Below the pieces are notes generated by a model. The model did no database searches, had not been told where the DNA came from, and was given only the letters and a program-made list of their open reading frames with translations. Positions 24,708 through 33,235 of a stretch of DNA of 64,000 nucleotides are shown here, piece after piece. The translations under genes and the position numbers were made by a program. Origin of the DNA: Catellatospora tritici (GTDB taxonomy: Bacteria > Actinomycetota > Actinomycetes > Mycobacteriales > Micromonosporaceae); the NCBI RefSeq assembly GCF_019083965.1, contig NZ_JAHRCY010000023.1, positions 1 to 64,000 of the forward strand, written 5' to 3'. Numbering within the stretch: the first letter of the stretch is position 1; each line of letters begins with the position of its first letter.

Positions 24708-26000
24708 TCAGCCCAGTGGCGAGATCTCGACGCCGTTGATCAGGGTGTCGACCAGCGACGCGGCGCCGCTGGTCAGGGTGCGGCCGTCGGGGACGGCCAG
24801 GCTGCCGGTGGATTCGATCCGGCCGAGGATCGCGCCCGGCAGCAGCGACACACCGGTGCCGGGCAGCCCGGAGACCTCGATCAGCGGGTCGAAGCCGGTG
24901 ACTGTGGGCAGCGCGCGGACCACACCGGCCGGGCCCTGCCAGCGGATCAGCAGGTGGCTGCCGGAGCCGACGGGGTCGGGGTGGCGCTCGGGACCGTCCA
25001 GCGGGTCGCCGAGCAGGGCCAGCAGGTGCTGCTCCAGGCAGGGGGTGCCGCCCTGGCGCTGCTGCAGGCGGCCGAGCAGCCAGGACGAGCCCTGAATGCG
25101 TGGGTTGACCTCCAGGAACGCCAGCTCGTCACCCGATACCGCGATGTCCACGCCGAACAGGCCGCGGTGACCCTGCTCGCGCAGCCAGTGCCCGATGGCG
25201 GCGGTGTGGTCGTACGCGCGGGCGAGCACGTCGGGGTTCAGGGACGGGGTGGTGAAGTCGCTGCCGCAGTAGCCGCCGAACGCCAGGCCCAGCTGGTCGA
25301 TGCCGCTGATCTGGGTGGAGGCGGGCAGCAGCCGTACGCCGTCGTGGTGCACGATGCCCGCGCAGTTGATCGTGGTGTGCCCGGCGAAGCGGGAGACGAG
25401 CCAGCGCTCGGTGTGCGGGTGCGCGACCAGCGCGGCGGCGAACTCTGCGGCCTCGTGCACCAGGTAGGTGCCCTGACCGCCCGCGCCGTTGGGTGTCTGC
25501 GCCACGAACGGGGTGCCCAGCCGCCGCGCCAGCGGTGCGAACGACAGCTCGGTCGCGTCGCCGACGACCGCCTCGGGCACCGGCACGCCCAGCGCGGCCA
25601 GCACCGTACGGATGTAGACCTTGTCCCCGGCCAGCCGCTCCACCACCGACTGCGGGCTCGCGCCGAGCCGCACCCGGCCCGGCCACGCCGCCGCGGCGGC
25701 CTCCCAGGCGGTGCTCGCGCGCGGCGGCACCAGCAGGATCGGCCGGTCGTCGGCGGGCGCCTCGGCCAGCACCTTCGGCACGAAGTCGGCCAGCCGCGCC
25801 ACGTCGCCGAAGCGCCACCGGCGACGCACCCCGTCCAGGCCTTCCAGGGACAGCACCGGGGTGGCGGAGCCCGGGTCGCCGGGCAGCGCGGCGGCGTCAC
25901 CGGACAGGACGCACACGCACGACGGATGCTCGGTCAGCGGGGCCATCATGCCGGGGTACGCGCTGGCGGTCACCAGGCGAAAGTCGTGCAGGTCGGTCAT
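24708..26000 (-). CDS. ATP-grasp domain-containing protein
   Basis: A 430-residue enzyme. After a pre-ATP-grasp Rossmann-like region (about 1-110), the ATP-grasp fold shows ERLAGDKVYIRTVLAALGVPVP, a glycine-rich loop TPNGAGGQGTYLV (about 190-205), GLFGVDIAV and the metal-binding FLEVNPRIQGS (about 305-315). Such enzymes ligate a carboxylate to an amine or thiol nucleophile using ATP. The last 90 residues form a lid or partner domain. Substrates cannot be assigned and no biosynthetic cluster surrounds it. ATG 26000 is selected because the upstream continuation is antisense-like text. Confidence 0.82.
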   Translation of the reverse strand: MTDLHDFRLVTASAYPGMMAPLTEHPSCVCVLSGDAAALPGDPGSATPVLSLEGLDGVRRRWRFGDVARLADFVPKVLAEAPADDRPILLVPPRASTAWEAAAAAWPGRVRLGASPQSVVERLAGDKVYIRTVLAALGVPVPEAVVGDATELSFAPLARRLGTPFVAQTPNGAGGQGTYLVHEAAEFAAALVAHPHTERWLVSRFAGHTTINCAGIVHHDGVRLLPASTQISGIDQLGLAFGGYCGSDFTTPSLNPDVLARAYDHTAAIGHWLREQGHRGLFGVDIAVSGDELAFLEVNPRIQGSSWLLGRLQQRQGGTPCLEQHLLALLGDPLDGPERHPDPVGSGSHLLIRWQGPAGVVRALPTVTGFDPLIEVSGLPGTGVSLLPGAILGRIESTGSLAVPDGRTLTSGAASLVDTLINGVEISPLG

Positions 26001-26080
26001 GGCCGCAACTGTGACCGACAGGGGTCGGCGCAGCAGGGCGGCGTAGTGGTACGGACGGCGAACGGTGCGCGAACTCTTGC

Positions 26081-26680
26081 CTATGCCGCGGCGAGCCGCC
26101 GCTCCACCCGTGCCGCCACCGCCAGCAGGTACGGCTCGCGCTGGTGGTGGATGCGCGCCTGCACCGAGTCGGCCCCGTGGCGCGACAGCACCTCGGCGAT
26201 GCGCTCGGCGACCGCCATGCTCCGCCCGTACGGCCCGACGGTCTGGTCGGCGTAGGTGAGCGCGTCGGTCAGCGGCGACGCCTCGAACGGATAGCGGGCC
26301 AGCTCCCGGGTCAGGCCGCGCGCGGCGGCGGCGAACCGGGCCCCGGAGTGGTGGGCCACCAGCGCGCACAGCCGCTCGGGCCAGCCCTGCCGGTGCAGCC
26401 ACAGCGCGCCGTCGAGCGGGTGGAAACCGGTCTTGGTCAGGTCCGCGTGGTAGCCGATGTCGTGCAGCCAGGCCGCGGCGACCAGCAGTTCGCGTTCGGC
26501 GGGGGCCACGGTGGCCGCCACCTCGCGGGCACGCCGCGCCACCCCGGCCGAATGCGCCCAGCGCTCCGGCAGATCCCGCAGGAGCCGCTCGGCGGTGTGC
26601 GCGGCGTGTGACAGATCGGGGCGGGACGGTGCGGACAGGGGCACATCGGCCACGCTAGATCCGTTTCCGGACCGCGCCAA
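26081..26680 (-). CDS. HD domain protein (putative metal-dependent phosphohydrolase)
   Basis: A protein of up to 199 residues. The HD signature is seen as RWAHSAGVARRA (first His), AAWLHDIGYH (HD pair) and LVAHHSGARF, with a final ALTYADQTVGP carrying the last Asp. Members hydrolyse phosphate esters or nucleotides. ATG 26680 gives the longest form; GTG 26653 (191 codons) has a weak CGGA site and is about equally likely. It is single between the ATP-grasp and EamA-like genes, all on the minus strand. Confidence 0.82.
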   Translation of the reverse strand: MARSGNGSSVADVPLSAPSRPDLSHAAHTAERLLRDLPERWAHSAGVARRAREVAATVAPAERELLVAAAWLHDIGYHADLTKTGFHPLDGALWLHRQGWPERLCALVAHHSGARFAAAARGLTRELARYPFEASPLTDALTYADQTVGPYGRSMAVAERIAEVLSRHGADSVQARIHHQREPYLLAVAARVERRLAAA

Positions 26681-26707
26681 CCACGGGACCGGCGCCGAGC
26701 ACTTTGT

Positions 26708-27613
26708 TCATCTGCTGTTCGCGTTCTGTTCCATCGGTGTTGGCAGGTCGGCGGCGGGTGCCAAGGTCGGGGAGAACGCCAGCGTGGCCACCCCGACCGC
26801 GATCGCCACCCCCGAGGCGGTCAGCGCGGACAGCGCGGTGAGGCTGGTCGGCGGGGCGGCGTCGAACAGGACGGCTCCCCGCACCCAGCTGCACACCGGA
26901 TCGGCGACGGTCATCGCGGTGAGCGCGGTCGGCAGCGAGCCACTGCGGAACGCCTCCTGCACCAGCAGGGCGGCGACCAGGCCGGACAGGGCCAGGGCGT
27001 ACAGCGGCCAGTGGCGGGGCACCGCCGTCGGACCACTCCGGGCCAGTTCGTCGGTGACCACCACGGTCAGCACCGCGGTGGTGCTGAAGCCGATCCCGGC
27101 GGCCACGCCGATCGCGGCGGTACGCGCGATGCGCCCGAGCCGCCCGCGCACCGCGACCACCAGCGCCGCGACCAGTAGCAAGGCGGTGAGCAGCACCAGC
27201 GGCACCCGGCCGTGGCGCACCGTCTGCGGCACCGACCCGCGCGCCAGCACCAGCGTCACCAGCCCGGCGACCACGGCCAGCGTGCCCCACCAGTCCCGTG
27301 GCGCGGGCAGCCGCCCGGTGCGGGCGGTGGCCAGCGGCAGCGCCAGCAGCAACTGCACCGACAGCAGCGCCTGCACGATGCTGATCGACCCGGTGTGCAG
27401 CGCGGCCGCGTGCACCACGAACCCGAGCACGTTGCAGCAGAACCCGGCCAGCCAGACCCGGTGGCGCAGCAGCCCCGGCACCACCGCGAGCACCGGCAGC
27501 CAGCCGTCGGCGGGCTGGTGGCGCTGGGTGCTGGTGACCCGGTGCTGCAGCGCCGCGGCCGCCGCGAACAGCGCCGCGGCGAGCACGCCGAGCGCGATAC
27601 TGGCGAGGTTCAT
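26708..27613 (-). CDS. EamA/DMT-type membrane transporter-like protein
   Basis: A 301-residue protein made almost wholly of about nine to ten hydrophobic helices, beginning MNLASIALGVLAAALFAAAAAL. Internal halves look alike, as in the drug/metabolite transporter superfamily, for example VHAAALHTGSISIVQALLSVQLL against a later FRSGSLPTALTAMTVADPVCSW, each with a helix-breaking small-residue stretch at the same place. Members export or import small metabolites, and the substrate is unknown. ATG 27613 was chosen because residues before it are charged text without homology. The next minus-strand gene ends 50 bp upstream. Confidence 0.75.
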   Translation of the reverse strand: MNLASIALGVLAAALFAAAAALQHRVTSTQRHQPADGWLPVLAVVPGLLRHRVWLAGFCCNVLGFVVHAAALHTGSISIVQALLSVQLLLALPLATARTGRLPAPRDWWGTLAVVAGLVTLVLARGSVPQTVRHGRVPLVLLTALLLVAALVVAVRGRLGRIARTAAIGVAAGIGFSTTAVLTVVVTDELARSGPTAVPRHWPLYALALSGLVAALLVQEAFRSGSLPTALTAMTVADPVCSWVRGAVLFDAAPPTSLTALSALTASGVAIAVGVATLAFSPTLAPAADLPTPMEQNANSR

Positions 27614-27662
27614 CGATTGTTTCCCACCCCTGTGCGCCACCCTGGGCCGGGCGGCGTGCGCA

Positions 27663-28997
27663 TCATGGCCGGGCCGCGAGTACGGAGATCGACTCCCGAT
27701 TCGCCGTCGAGTGAACGGCGGGGGACAGGACCCGCTCGTCGGCCTCGGCCGCACTGGTGACCAGCACCGAGACGGCCGCTGTCGGTACCACGGGCAGCCC
27801 GGCGCCGACGGCGACCGGCACCGGCACGGTTACCGCGGTCTTGGCGGGGCGCAACGGCATGCCTACCAGCAGGGCGAGGGTGACCCAGACGTACGCGCTG
27901 CCGCCGAGCAGGCCGCCCAGCCCCGAGTGGTGGTACCACCACAGCCACACCACGCTGCTGCACAGGATCACGTACGCCGTGCCGGTGCCCCAGAGCAGGC
28001 GGCGGCGACGGGCTGCGGCCTCCGCCAGCGCCACCCGGACCGTGATCGCCAGCGCCGGGATCGCCCACACCAGGTGGTGCACCCAGGTGATCGGGCTGAC
28101 CAGGCAGGCGACGAGTCCGGTCAGCGCGAACCCGCCCGCCAGGTCGCCTGCGCGCACCGCCCGGCGCACCCGCCAGGCCCACAACGCCAGCACCGCCACC
28201 ACGGCGATCAGCCATAGGGCCCGGTTCGGCGTGGCGCTCCAGCGGGCCAGCGCGCCCAGCAGCGACTGGTTCGAGATGTACGCCGTGTCCCCGACCCGAC
28301 TGGTGTGCCACAGCGCGCCGGTCCAGAACGTCAGCGACGGCGCGGGCGCCACCAGCGCCGACACGGCGGTCGCGGTGGCAGCGGTGGCGGCGGCGGTGGC
28401 CGCGGCGCGGCGCCGCCCTGCCAGCAGCAGGAACACGATGAAGACGGCCGGAGTGATCTTGATGGCGGCGGCGAGTCCGATGCCGATCCCCGCCCAGCGG
28501 CCGAGGCGGCGGCCGCCCCCGCGCGCCAGCAGCTGCGCGTCGGCCCAGACCAGCGCCACCAACAGCAGGTTCACCTGGCCGAAGCTGACCGTGTCCCGCG
28601 CCGGTTGCAGCATCGCCAGCGCGCACGCGCCCAGCCCGGATACGAACAGCCGGTGCCAGCCATGGTCGCGGGCGATCGGGTCGACCAGCCAGTACAGCAG
28701 CGCGGCGCAGGCCACGGCGGTCAGCGCGGTGTGCGCCACGACGACGGTGTGCCAGCCGAGCAGGCTCATCGGCAGCATCGCCACCGCCGCGAACGGCGGA
28801 TACGTGAACCCGTAGTGCGTGCCCGGCTTCAGGTAGTCGTAGATGCCGCCGCCGGCGTGCACCCAGTCGTTGACGGTGCCGTAGTACACGCCCACGTCGA
28901 ACCAGCCCCGGTGCCCCGGCACCAGCGCGATGAACAGGGACACGGCGGTGGCCAGCCCGGCCACCCACAGCAGCCGGGCACGACCGGTCGTCAGCAC
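27663..28997 (-). CDS. GT87 family polyprenol-phosphate-mannose-dependent mannosyltransferase
   Basis: A 444-residue GT-C fold membrane enzyme with about ten helices. The catalytic Asp is expected in the first external loop (FDVGVYYGTVNDWVHAGGGIYDY), followed by the YGFTYPPFAA motif common to GT87. SFGQVNLLLVALV and AAIKITPAVF are also typical of alpha-1,2-mannosyltransferases such as PimE. It adds mannose from polyprenyl-phosphomannose to a lipoglycan on the outer face. GTG 28997 has GAAGGGA 9 nt upstream and lies within the end of the MptB-like gene, so the two are coupled. The reading frame stays open far upstream, but that part is a shadow of MptB. Confidence 0.85.
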   Translation of the reverse strand: MLTTGRARLLWVAGLATAVSLFIALVPGHRGWFDVGVYYGTVNDWVHAGGGIYDYLKPGTHYGFTYPPFAAVAMLPMSLLGWHTVVVAHTALTAVACAALLYWLVDPIARDHGWHRLFVSGLGACALAMLQPARDTVSFGQVNLLLVALVWADAQLLARGGGRRLGRWAGIGIGLAAAIKITPAVFIVFLLLAGRRRAAATAAATAATATAVSALVAPAPSLTFWTGALWHTSRVGDTAYISNQSLLGALARWSATPNRALWLIAVVAVLALWAWRVRRAVRAGDLAGGFALTGLVACLVSPITWVHHLVWAIPALAITVRVALAEAAARRRRLLWGTGTAYVILCSSVVWLWWYHHSGLGGLLGGSAYVWVTLALLVGMPLRPAKTAVTVPVPVAVGAGLPVVPTAAVSVLVTSAAEADERVLSPAVHSTANRESISVLAARP

Positions 28998-30628
28998 GAG
29001 ACGGGTTCCCTTCGTCGGGCGGCGGCCAGGCCGGCGCTGAGGCCGACCAGGACCGGGACGGCCAGCAGGGCCCCGGCCAGCGCGGCCGCCAGGTCGGTCA
29101 GGCGCGGGGTGAACCCGCTGGGGAAGACGAGCACCGCGAACAGCAGGCACGCCACGGCGGCCCAGCGGCGTACGCGCCCGTCCGGCGCGGCGGCGGCGAT
29201 GGGGATCAGGCCCCACAGCAGGTACCACGGACGCAGGGCGGGGCCGAGCAGCGCCAGCGCGGTCAGACTCAATCCGAGCGCGTAAACCGGCCCGAACCGC
29301 CGCCGCAAGGTCACCCGAGTTGCCGGGCAACCGGGCGTATCTTGGGCGGCCGAGTGCCCGATTGCCGAGCGACTTGCGCGATCTTTGGCGCGCCAGGCGT
29401 ACCCGGTGACGGCCACGGCGGCGGCCAGGCCGAGCCACCGCCACGCGGGAATGGCCAGCGGGGCCAGGTCGCTGCCGAACAGGTGCAGCACGTTGCGTGT
29501 GATCCGGCCGAAGGTGCTGCTCAGCGACCAGTTCTGGGACGAGACCGGGGTGTTGAGGGAACGCAGCCAGCCGTACCCGGTGCCGGTCACCGCCGTCACC
29601 GCGACCGTGGTCGCCGCGGCGAACAGCAGGATCAGCCCGAGCGCCGCGAGGGTGTCCGCGACACCGCGCCGACCCGCGGGCGGACCCCCGACGGGCAGCG
29701 CCCGCTGCTCGCCCGACCAGCCGCCGCGAATCCGGTGCGGTGTCGGCAGGCGGTCGAGGCGGGGCAGCCGGTCGCGCCACAGCCACCCGACCACGACCAG
29801 TCCCAGCGCGGCGGGCGCCTTCACCAGCGAGGCCAGGGTGATCAGCACCGTGGCCGTACCGAAGCGGGCCGCCGCGGCGGCGGTCAGCCCGGCGACGAGC
29901 AGGCCCAGCATCACGGCGTCGTTGTGCGCGCCGCCGACCAGGTGCAGCAGCACCAGCGGGTTGAGGCCGCCCAGCCAGAGCGCCGCGGCCGGGTCGACGT
30001 GGCAGGCGCGGGCCAGCCGGGGCAGGCACACCAGCAGCAGCACCACCCCGGCCAGGGCCACGGCGCGCATGCCGAACACACCCAGCGGCACGTCGGTGTC
30101 GACGGCTCGCGCCACCGCCGAGGCCAAGGCCAGGAACGCGGGGCCGTACGGGGTGGGCGTGTGCTGCCACACCGGCGGCACCTCGGCCGACAAGGGGCCA
30201 CCGAGGCGCGACGGGCCGAACTCGTACACGTCGATGCCCGCGCCGACCATCGCGCCCTGCGCCAGGTAGCTGTACACGTCGCGGCTGAACAGCGGCGGCA
30301 CCACCAGCAGCGGCGCCGCCCAGACGGCGAGCGTCACCAGCAGCGACCGCGGGTCGGGCGGTCGTGGCCCGCGCACCGCCCGGCCCAGCCGCCACCAGGC
30401 CGCCGACAGCAGCGCCAATCCGAAGTACGCGCAGACCAGCCCGGCCTGCTCGTGCTGGCGTAGCCCCGACAGGCCCAGCACCGGCGCGAGCGTGTCGCGC
30501 ACGGGTAACGCACCTGCCGCCAGGCCGCCGAGCGCCAACGCGGCCGACCCGGCGAAGCCGAGCAGGCGGCAGCCGCGCGCGTCGGCGGTGGCTGGGGCAT
30601 CGGGCACCCAGGCAGGCTGCCAGCGCAT
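28991..30628 (-). CDS. mptB: MptB-like alpha-1,6-mannosyltransferase
   Basis: A 545-residue GT-C membrane enzyme with about 13 helices. The signature LFSRDVYSYLAQGAM (about residues 110-124) with the catalytic Asp, and HTPTPYGPAFL, identify the MptA/MptB group that elongates the alpha-1,6-mannan backbone of lipomannan using polyprenyl-phosphomannose. The loop at about residues 418-438 (SAIGHSAAQDTPGCPATR) is encoded by a copy of an intergenic repeat also present at 7085-7145; it falls between membrane helices. The gene overlaps the following GT87 gene by 7 bp. Start at ATG 30628; no better alternative is seen. Confidence 0.85.
   Translation of the reverse strand: MRWQPAWVPDAPATADARGCRLLGFAGSAALALGGLAAGALPVRDTLAPVLGLSGLRQHEQAGLVCAYFGLALLSAAWWRLGRAVRGPRPPDPRSLLVTLAVWAAPLLVVPPLFSRDVYSYLAQGAMVGAGIDVYEFGPSRLGGPLSAEVPPVWQHTPTPYGPAFLALASAVARAVDTDVPLGVFGMRAVALAGVVLLLVCLPRLARACHVDPAAALWLGGLNPLVLLHLVGGAHNDAVMLGLLVAGLTAAAAARFGTATVLITLASLVKAPAALGLVVVGWLWRDRLPRLDRLPTPHRIRGGWSGEQRALPVGGPPAGRRGVADTLAALGLILLFAAATTVAVTAVTGTGYGWLRSLNTPVSSQNWSLSSTFGRITRNVLHLFGSDLAPLAIPAWRWLGLAAAVAVTGYAWRAKDRASRSAIGHSAAQDTPGCPATRVTLRRRFGPVYALGLSLTALALLGPALRPWYLLWGLIPIAAAAPDGRVRRWAAVACLLFAVLVFPSGFTPRLTDLAAALAGALLAVPVLVGLSAGLAAARRREPVSC
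29316..29376. repeat. GAGTTGCCGGGCAA-family repeat inside mptB (copy 2)
   Basis: The left arm CGAGTTGCCGGGCAACCGGG (29316-29335) matches copy 1 at 7085-7104 at all but one position, followed by GCGTATCTTGG as in the opposite strand of copy 1. The right arm CCCGATTGCCGAGCGACTTG (29357-29376) is degenerate. The frame of the MptB-like gene is kept through it. Confidence 0.8.
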
Positions 30629-30755
30629 GGTGTACGAAACGCGACGGCCCGTTGAAGCAGCCGTGTCTGCCGTATGGCCGCCGTCAGGAGACCGAGATCG
30701 ACGCCCGCCTGAAGGCCAGGCGTCGACCGGGGTTATGGGCAGGTGGCCAGGTCGG

Positions 30756-31394
30756 TCACCGGGGATCTGGGCGGTCCAGATTCCAGTGGCGGTTGGCGGT
30801 CAGCGCCCAATCGTGCTCGGCGGCATCCTGCACGGGGCTTCGCGAGACGACGAAACGGGTGATCACGCGCTGAGTGCGCTCGGCGTCGCCGTAGAGAATG
30901 TCCAGCCACAGTTCGCCGCCCGCGGCGACGACAGCACAGATGGCTCCGAACTCCGGGCTTGTCGGATCGCGCACCGTTACCTGACTGAAACCCAGGTCGC
31001 CCGCGGACACGTAGACGTCGCGGTTCAGGCGGCGGAAGTCAGCCGGGTCGCGGTGCGGGCTGTGCTCCTCGGCGGGCATGTCCCAGCCGTGCAGAACAGC
31101 GAGTCCCCGTCCGGCGTTGCGCACAGACATGACCAGATATACGACGGTGTCGGTGATTTCCAGGGCGGCGCGCCCGCCGTGCACCGGGAACCAGCGCCCG
31201 TCCAGGAAGCGGATCTCCTGCGTGGGGTCCTCCCACCGGGAAGGCAGGAGGATCGGGCGCAGGCTTTCCAACAGCGCCCGCTCGGCATTCGCCGTGGCCC
31301 GGCTCGCCGAACGCGTCGAAGCGAAGCTCGCGACCGCCAGCAGCGCGGTGCCGGCGGCCGTGCCGAGATCGGCGACCGTCACCCAGTCGACCAT
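30756..31394 (-). CDS. Hypothetical protein with N-terminal membrane helix
   Basis: A 212-residue protein. Residues 5-25 (TVADLGTAAGTALLAVASF) form a membrane anchor, followed by a short coiled stretch (ATANAERALLESLRP) and a beta-rich domain (ALEITDTVVYLVMSVRNAGRGLAVLHGW) that resembles the widespread actinobacterial proteins with an extracytoplasmic-like immunoglobulin-type sheet. No enzyme motif. ATG 31394 with GGGAGG upstream. It is isolated, 128 bp from mptB, on the same strand. Confidence 0.65.
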   Translation of the reverse strand: MVDWVTVADLGTAAGTALLAVASFASTRSASRATANAERALLESLRPILLPSRWEDPTQEIRFLDGRWFPVHGGRAALEITDTVVYLVMSVRNAGRGLAVLHGWDMPAEEHSPHRDPADFRRLNRDVYVSAGDLGFSQVTVRDPTSPEFGAICAVVAAGGELWLDILYGDAERTQRVITRFVVSRSPVQDAAEHDWALTANRHWNLDRPDPR

Positions 31395-31448
31395 CAACCC
31401 TCCCGGCTCATCACACCAGGTGGCGCCCGGTTTATCTCGTCAACGCGC

Positions 31449-31510
31449 CTGACACCGTGCCGTCGACCACTTCGGCCGTCTGACACCGTGCCGTCGACCA
31501 CTTCGGCGTG
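31449..31510. repeat. 31-bp tandem duplication
   Basis: A 28-nt sequence starting CTGACACCGTGCC occurs at 31449-31476 and exactly again at 31480-31507, period 31. It lies between two hypothetical genes. It may be a recent slippage duplication. Confidence 0.85.
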
Positions 31511-31571
31511 CTCGTCCGCCCGCATCCGCACAGCTCAACGATGGAACACACCCGCCGCGGTAGCGCCCAGG

Positions 31572-31874
31572 TCACTTCGACCAGGTGTACGAGTAAAGGG
31601 CGCACAGCGCATCCAGCGCTGGCGCATCCATGCCCGGGAACCGCGCCTGGACGTGCACACGCACCTTGGCTGCCGCGCTGAAAGCGTCGTTGACCTGCCA
31701 GTCGGGCACCACCTCGTCGGCCACCGCAAGCACGGCCGCGATGCGATCGAGCAGATCATCGGCGGCAGAACCGAACTCGGCCCGCACAGCCGAACTGTCC
31801 GGCGAAGGCCACGAACGTCTCGGCGAACCCCACATGAAGACCTCTACGGCGCGGTTCAACGGTTCATCGGACAT
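31572..31874 (-). CDS. Small hypothetical protein
   Basis: A 100-residue soluble, helical protein (DDLLDRIAAVLAVADEVVPDWQVNDAFSAAAKVRVHVQARFP is read in the middle in pieces, amphipathic throughout). ATG 31874; a GTG 3 bp earlier is equally possible. No family is recognised. It is flanked by a tandem duplication downstream and by about 130 bp of unassigned DNA upstream. Confidence 0.5.
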   Translation of the reverse strand: MSDEPLNRAVEVFMWGSPRRSWPSPDSSAVRAEFGSAADDLLDRIAAVLAVADEVVPDWQVNDAFSAAAKVRVHVQARFPGMDAPALDALCALYSYTWSK

Positions 31875-32005
31875 CACGGCATCATGGCATTTCTCCTGGC
31901 GCCGTGAGGGCTACGGTCCGGGCCACCTGGTCAACCGGCCCTACCATCACACGTTCCGGCAGCTCACCGTGGAAGTGCACCTGCCCTGGGCCGAGGAACG
32001 CCGGA

Positions 32006-33235
32006 TCAAACGAGCGTCCGGTGTACGGCGAGGAACCCGCGCACCGCGACGTCCCAGCCGAACCGCTCCGCCCGTTCCCGGGCCGCGCCCCGCCGCTGCG
32101 CCTGGGGCCGGGCCAGCAGCTCCAGCACCCCAGCGCTCAGGTCCTCGCCCGCCACCGCGACCCCGGCGGCGCCGACCACAGCGGGCAGCGCGCTGGACGC
32201 GCTGACCACTGCGGGCGACCCGCACGCCAGCGCCTCCAGCGCCGCCAGCCCGAACGTCTCCATCGGACCGGGCGCCACCCCCACATCGGCGGCGGCGAGC
32301 AGTTCGGCCAGCCGCTGCCGGTCGCCGACCCAGCCGGTGAAAGCGACCGGCAGCCCGGCCGCCTCGGCCTCGAGCCGGGCGCGCAACGGCCCGTCGCCGA
32401 TCATCAGCAGCCGCGCGGGCACGCCCCGTTCGCGCAGCGTACGCAGGGTGAGCAGGGCGCGCTGGGGGCGCTTCTCCGGCGACAGCCGGGTGCAGCAGAC
32501 CAGCAGCACCTCGTCCGGTCGGGCGAACTCGGCCCGTGCCCCGGCGTCGCGGCGCGACGGGTGGAACAGGTCCAGGTCGACCCCGAGCGGCACCTGCGTG
32601 ACGTTGGCGGCGCCGAGGCTGGTGAACTCGCCGGTGGCCCAGTCGGTCGTGCACACGATCCGGTCGTAGTGGGCGGCGCTGGCGCGGTTGAGTCTGGTGG
32701 CGGCCAGCTCGCGTACCCGCGTGGGCAGCTTCACCACGCCGAGCAGGCCGTCGACGCTCTCGTGCGACACCATCACGCTGGGCACGCCGTGGCGCCGCGC
32801 CCAGGCACCGGTCCAGCGCAGCGTGGTGCGGTCGGACACCTCCAGCCGGTCCGGCCGCAGCCGCGCCAGCACGTTCAGCAGCGGGCGGCGGCGCAGCAGC
32901 AGCCGGTAGCCGCCCAGCGCGGGCACCTTCGGACCGGGCAGCATGATGACCCGGCCCTGCTCGGTCAGCTCGTCGCGGTGCTCCGGACCGGGGATGACCA
33001 ACACCGGCTCGTGCCCGGCGCGCAGGTACCCCTTGCCCAGCTCCCGCAGCGCGGTGCGCAGCCCGCCGGAGCTAGGCGTGACGAAGTTGGCCAGCCGCAC
33101 AATCCGCAGCGGCGGCCCCTCGGCAGCATCGACCGGCCCGGTCTCGGACGGGCCGCTGGTGACGGGCGCGGTCTCGGGCGGGCCGCTGGTGACGGGCGGG
33201 CCGCTGGTGACGGGCGCGGTCACGGGCGCGGTCAC
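32006..33235 (-). CDS. GT4 family glycosyltransferase
   Basis: A 409-residue GT-B glycosyltransferase. The first 35 residues are low-complexity repeats (VTSGPP, VTSGPS), then the N-lobe begins at LRIVRLANFVTPSSGGLRTAL. The C-lobe has VPLGVDLDLFHPSRRD, RLSPEKRPQ, and the EX7E motif METFGLAALEALACG. These bind a nucleotide sugar, probably GDP-mannose given the neighbouring MgtA-like gene. GTG 33235 overlaps the TGA of that gene, which supports this start despite the odd N-terminus. Likely acts in cytoplasmic mannolipid or glycolipid assembly. Confidence 0.85.
   Translation of the reverse strand: MTAPVTAPVTSGPPVTSGPPETAPVTSGPSETGPVDAAEGPPLRIVRLANFVTPSSGGLRTALRELGKGYLRAGHEPVLVIPGPEHRDELTEQGRVIMLPGPKVPALGGYRLLLRRRPLLNVLARLRPDRLEVSDRTTLRWTGAWARRHGVPSVMVSHESVDGLLGVVKLPTRVRELAATRLNRASAAHYDRIVCTTDWATGEFTSLGAANVTQVPLGVDLDLFHPSRRDAGARAEFARPDEVLLVCCTRLSPEKRPQRALLTLRTLRERGVPARLLMIGDGPLRARLEAEAAGLPVAFTGWVGDRQRLAELLAAADVGVAPGPMETFGLAALEALACGSPAVVSASSALPAVVGAAGVAVAGEDLSAGVLELLARPQAQRRGAARERAERFGWDVAVRGFLAVHRTLV

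Noticed and set aside
27663..30395. Single 910-residue minus-strand frame covering the GT87 gene and most of mptB
   Set aside because: Only the part after 28997 resembles a family. The rest is the wrong frame of mptB, which has the real signatures.
31880..32010. Short plus-strand text GHLVNRPYHHTF, HLPWAEER as a gene remnant
   Set aside because: It looks faintly protein-like but has no start, overlaps the end of the GT4 gene, and is too short to support.
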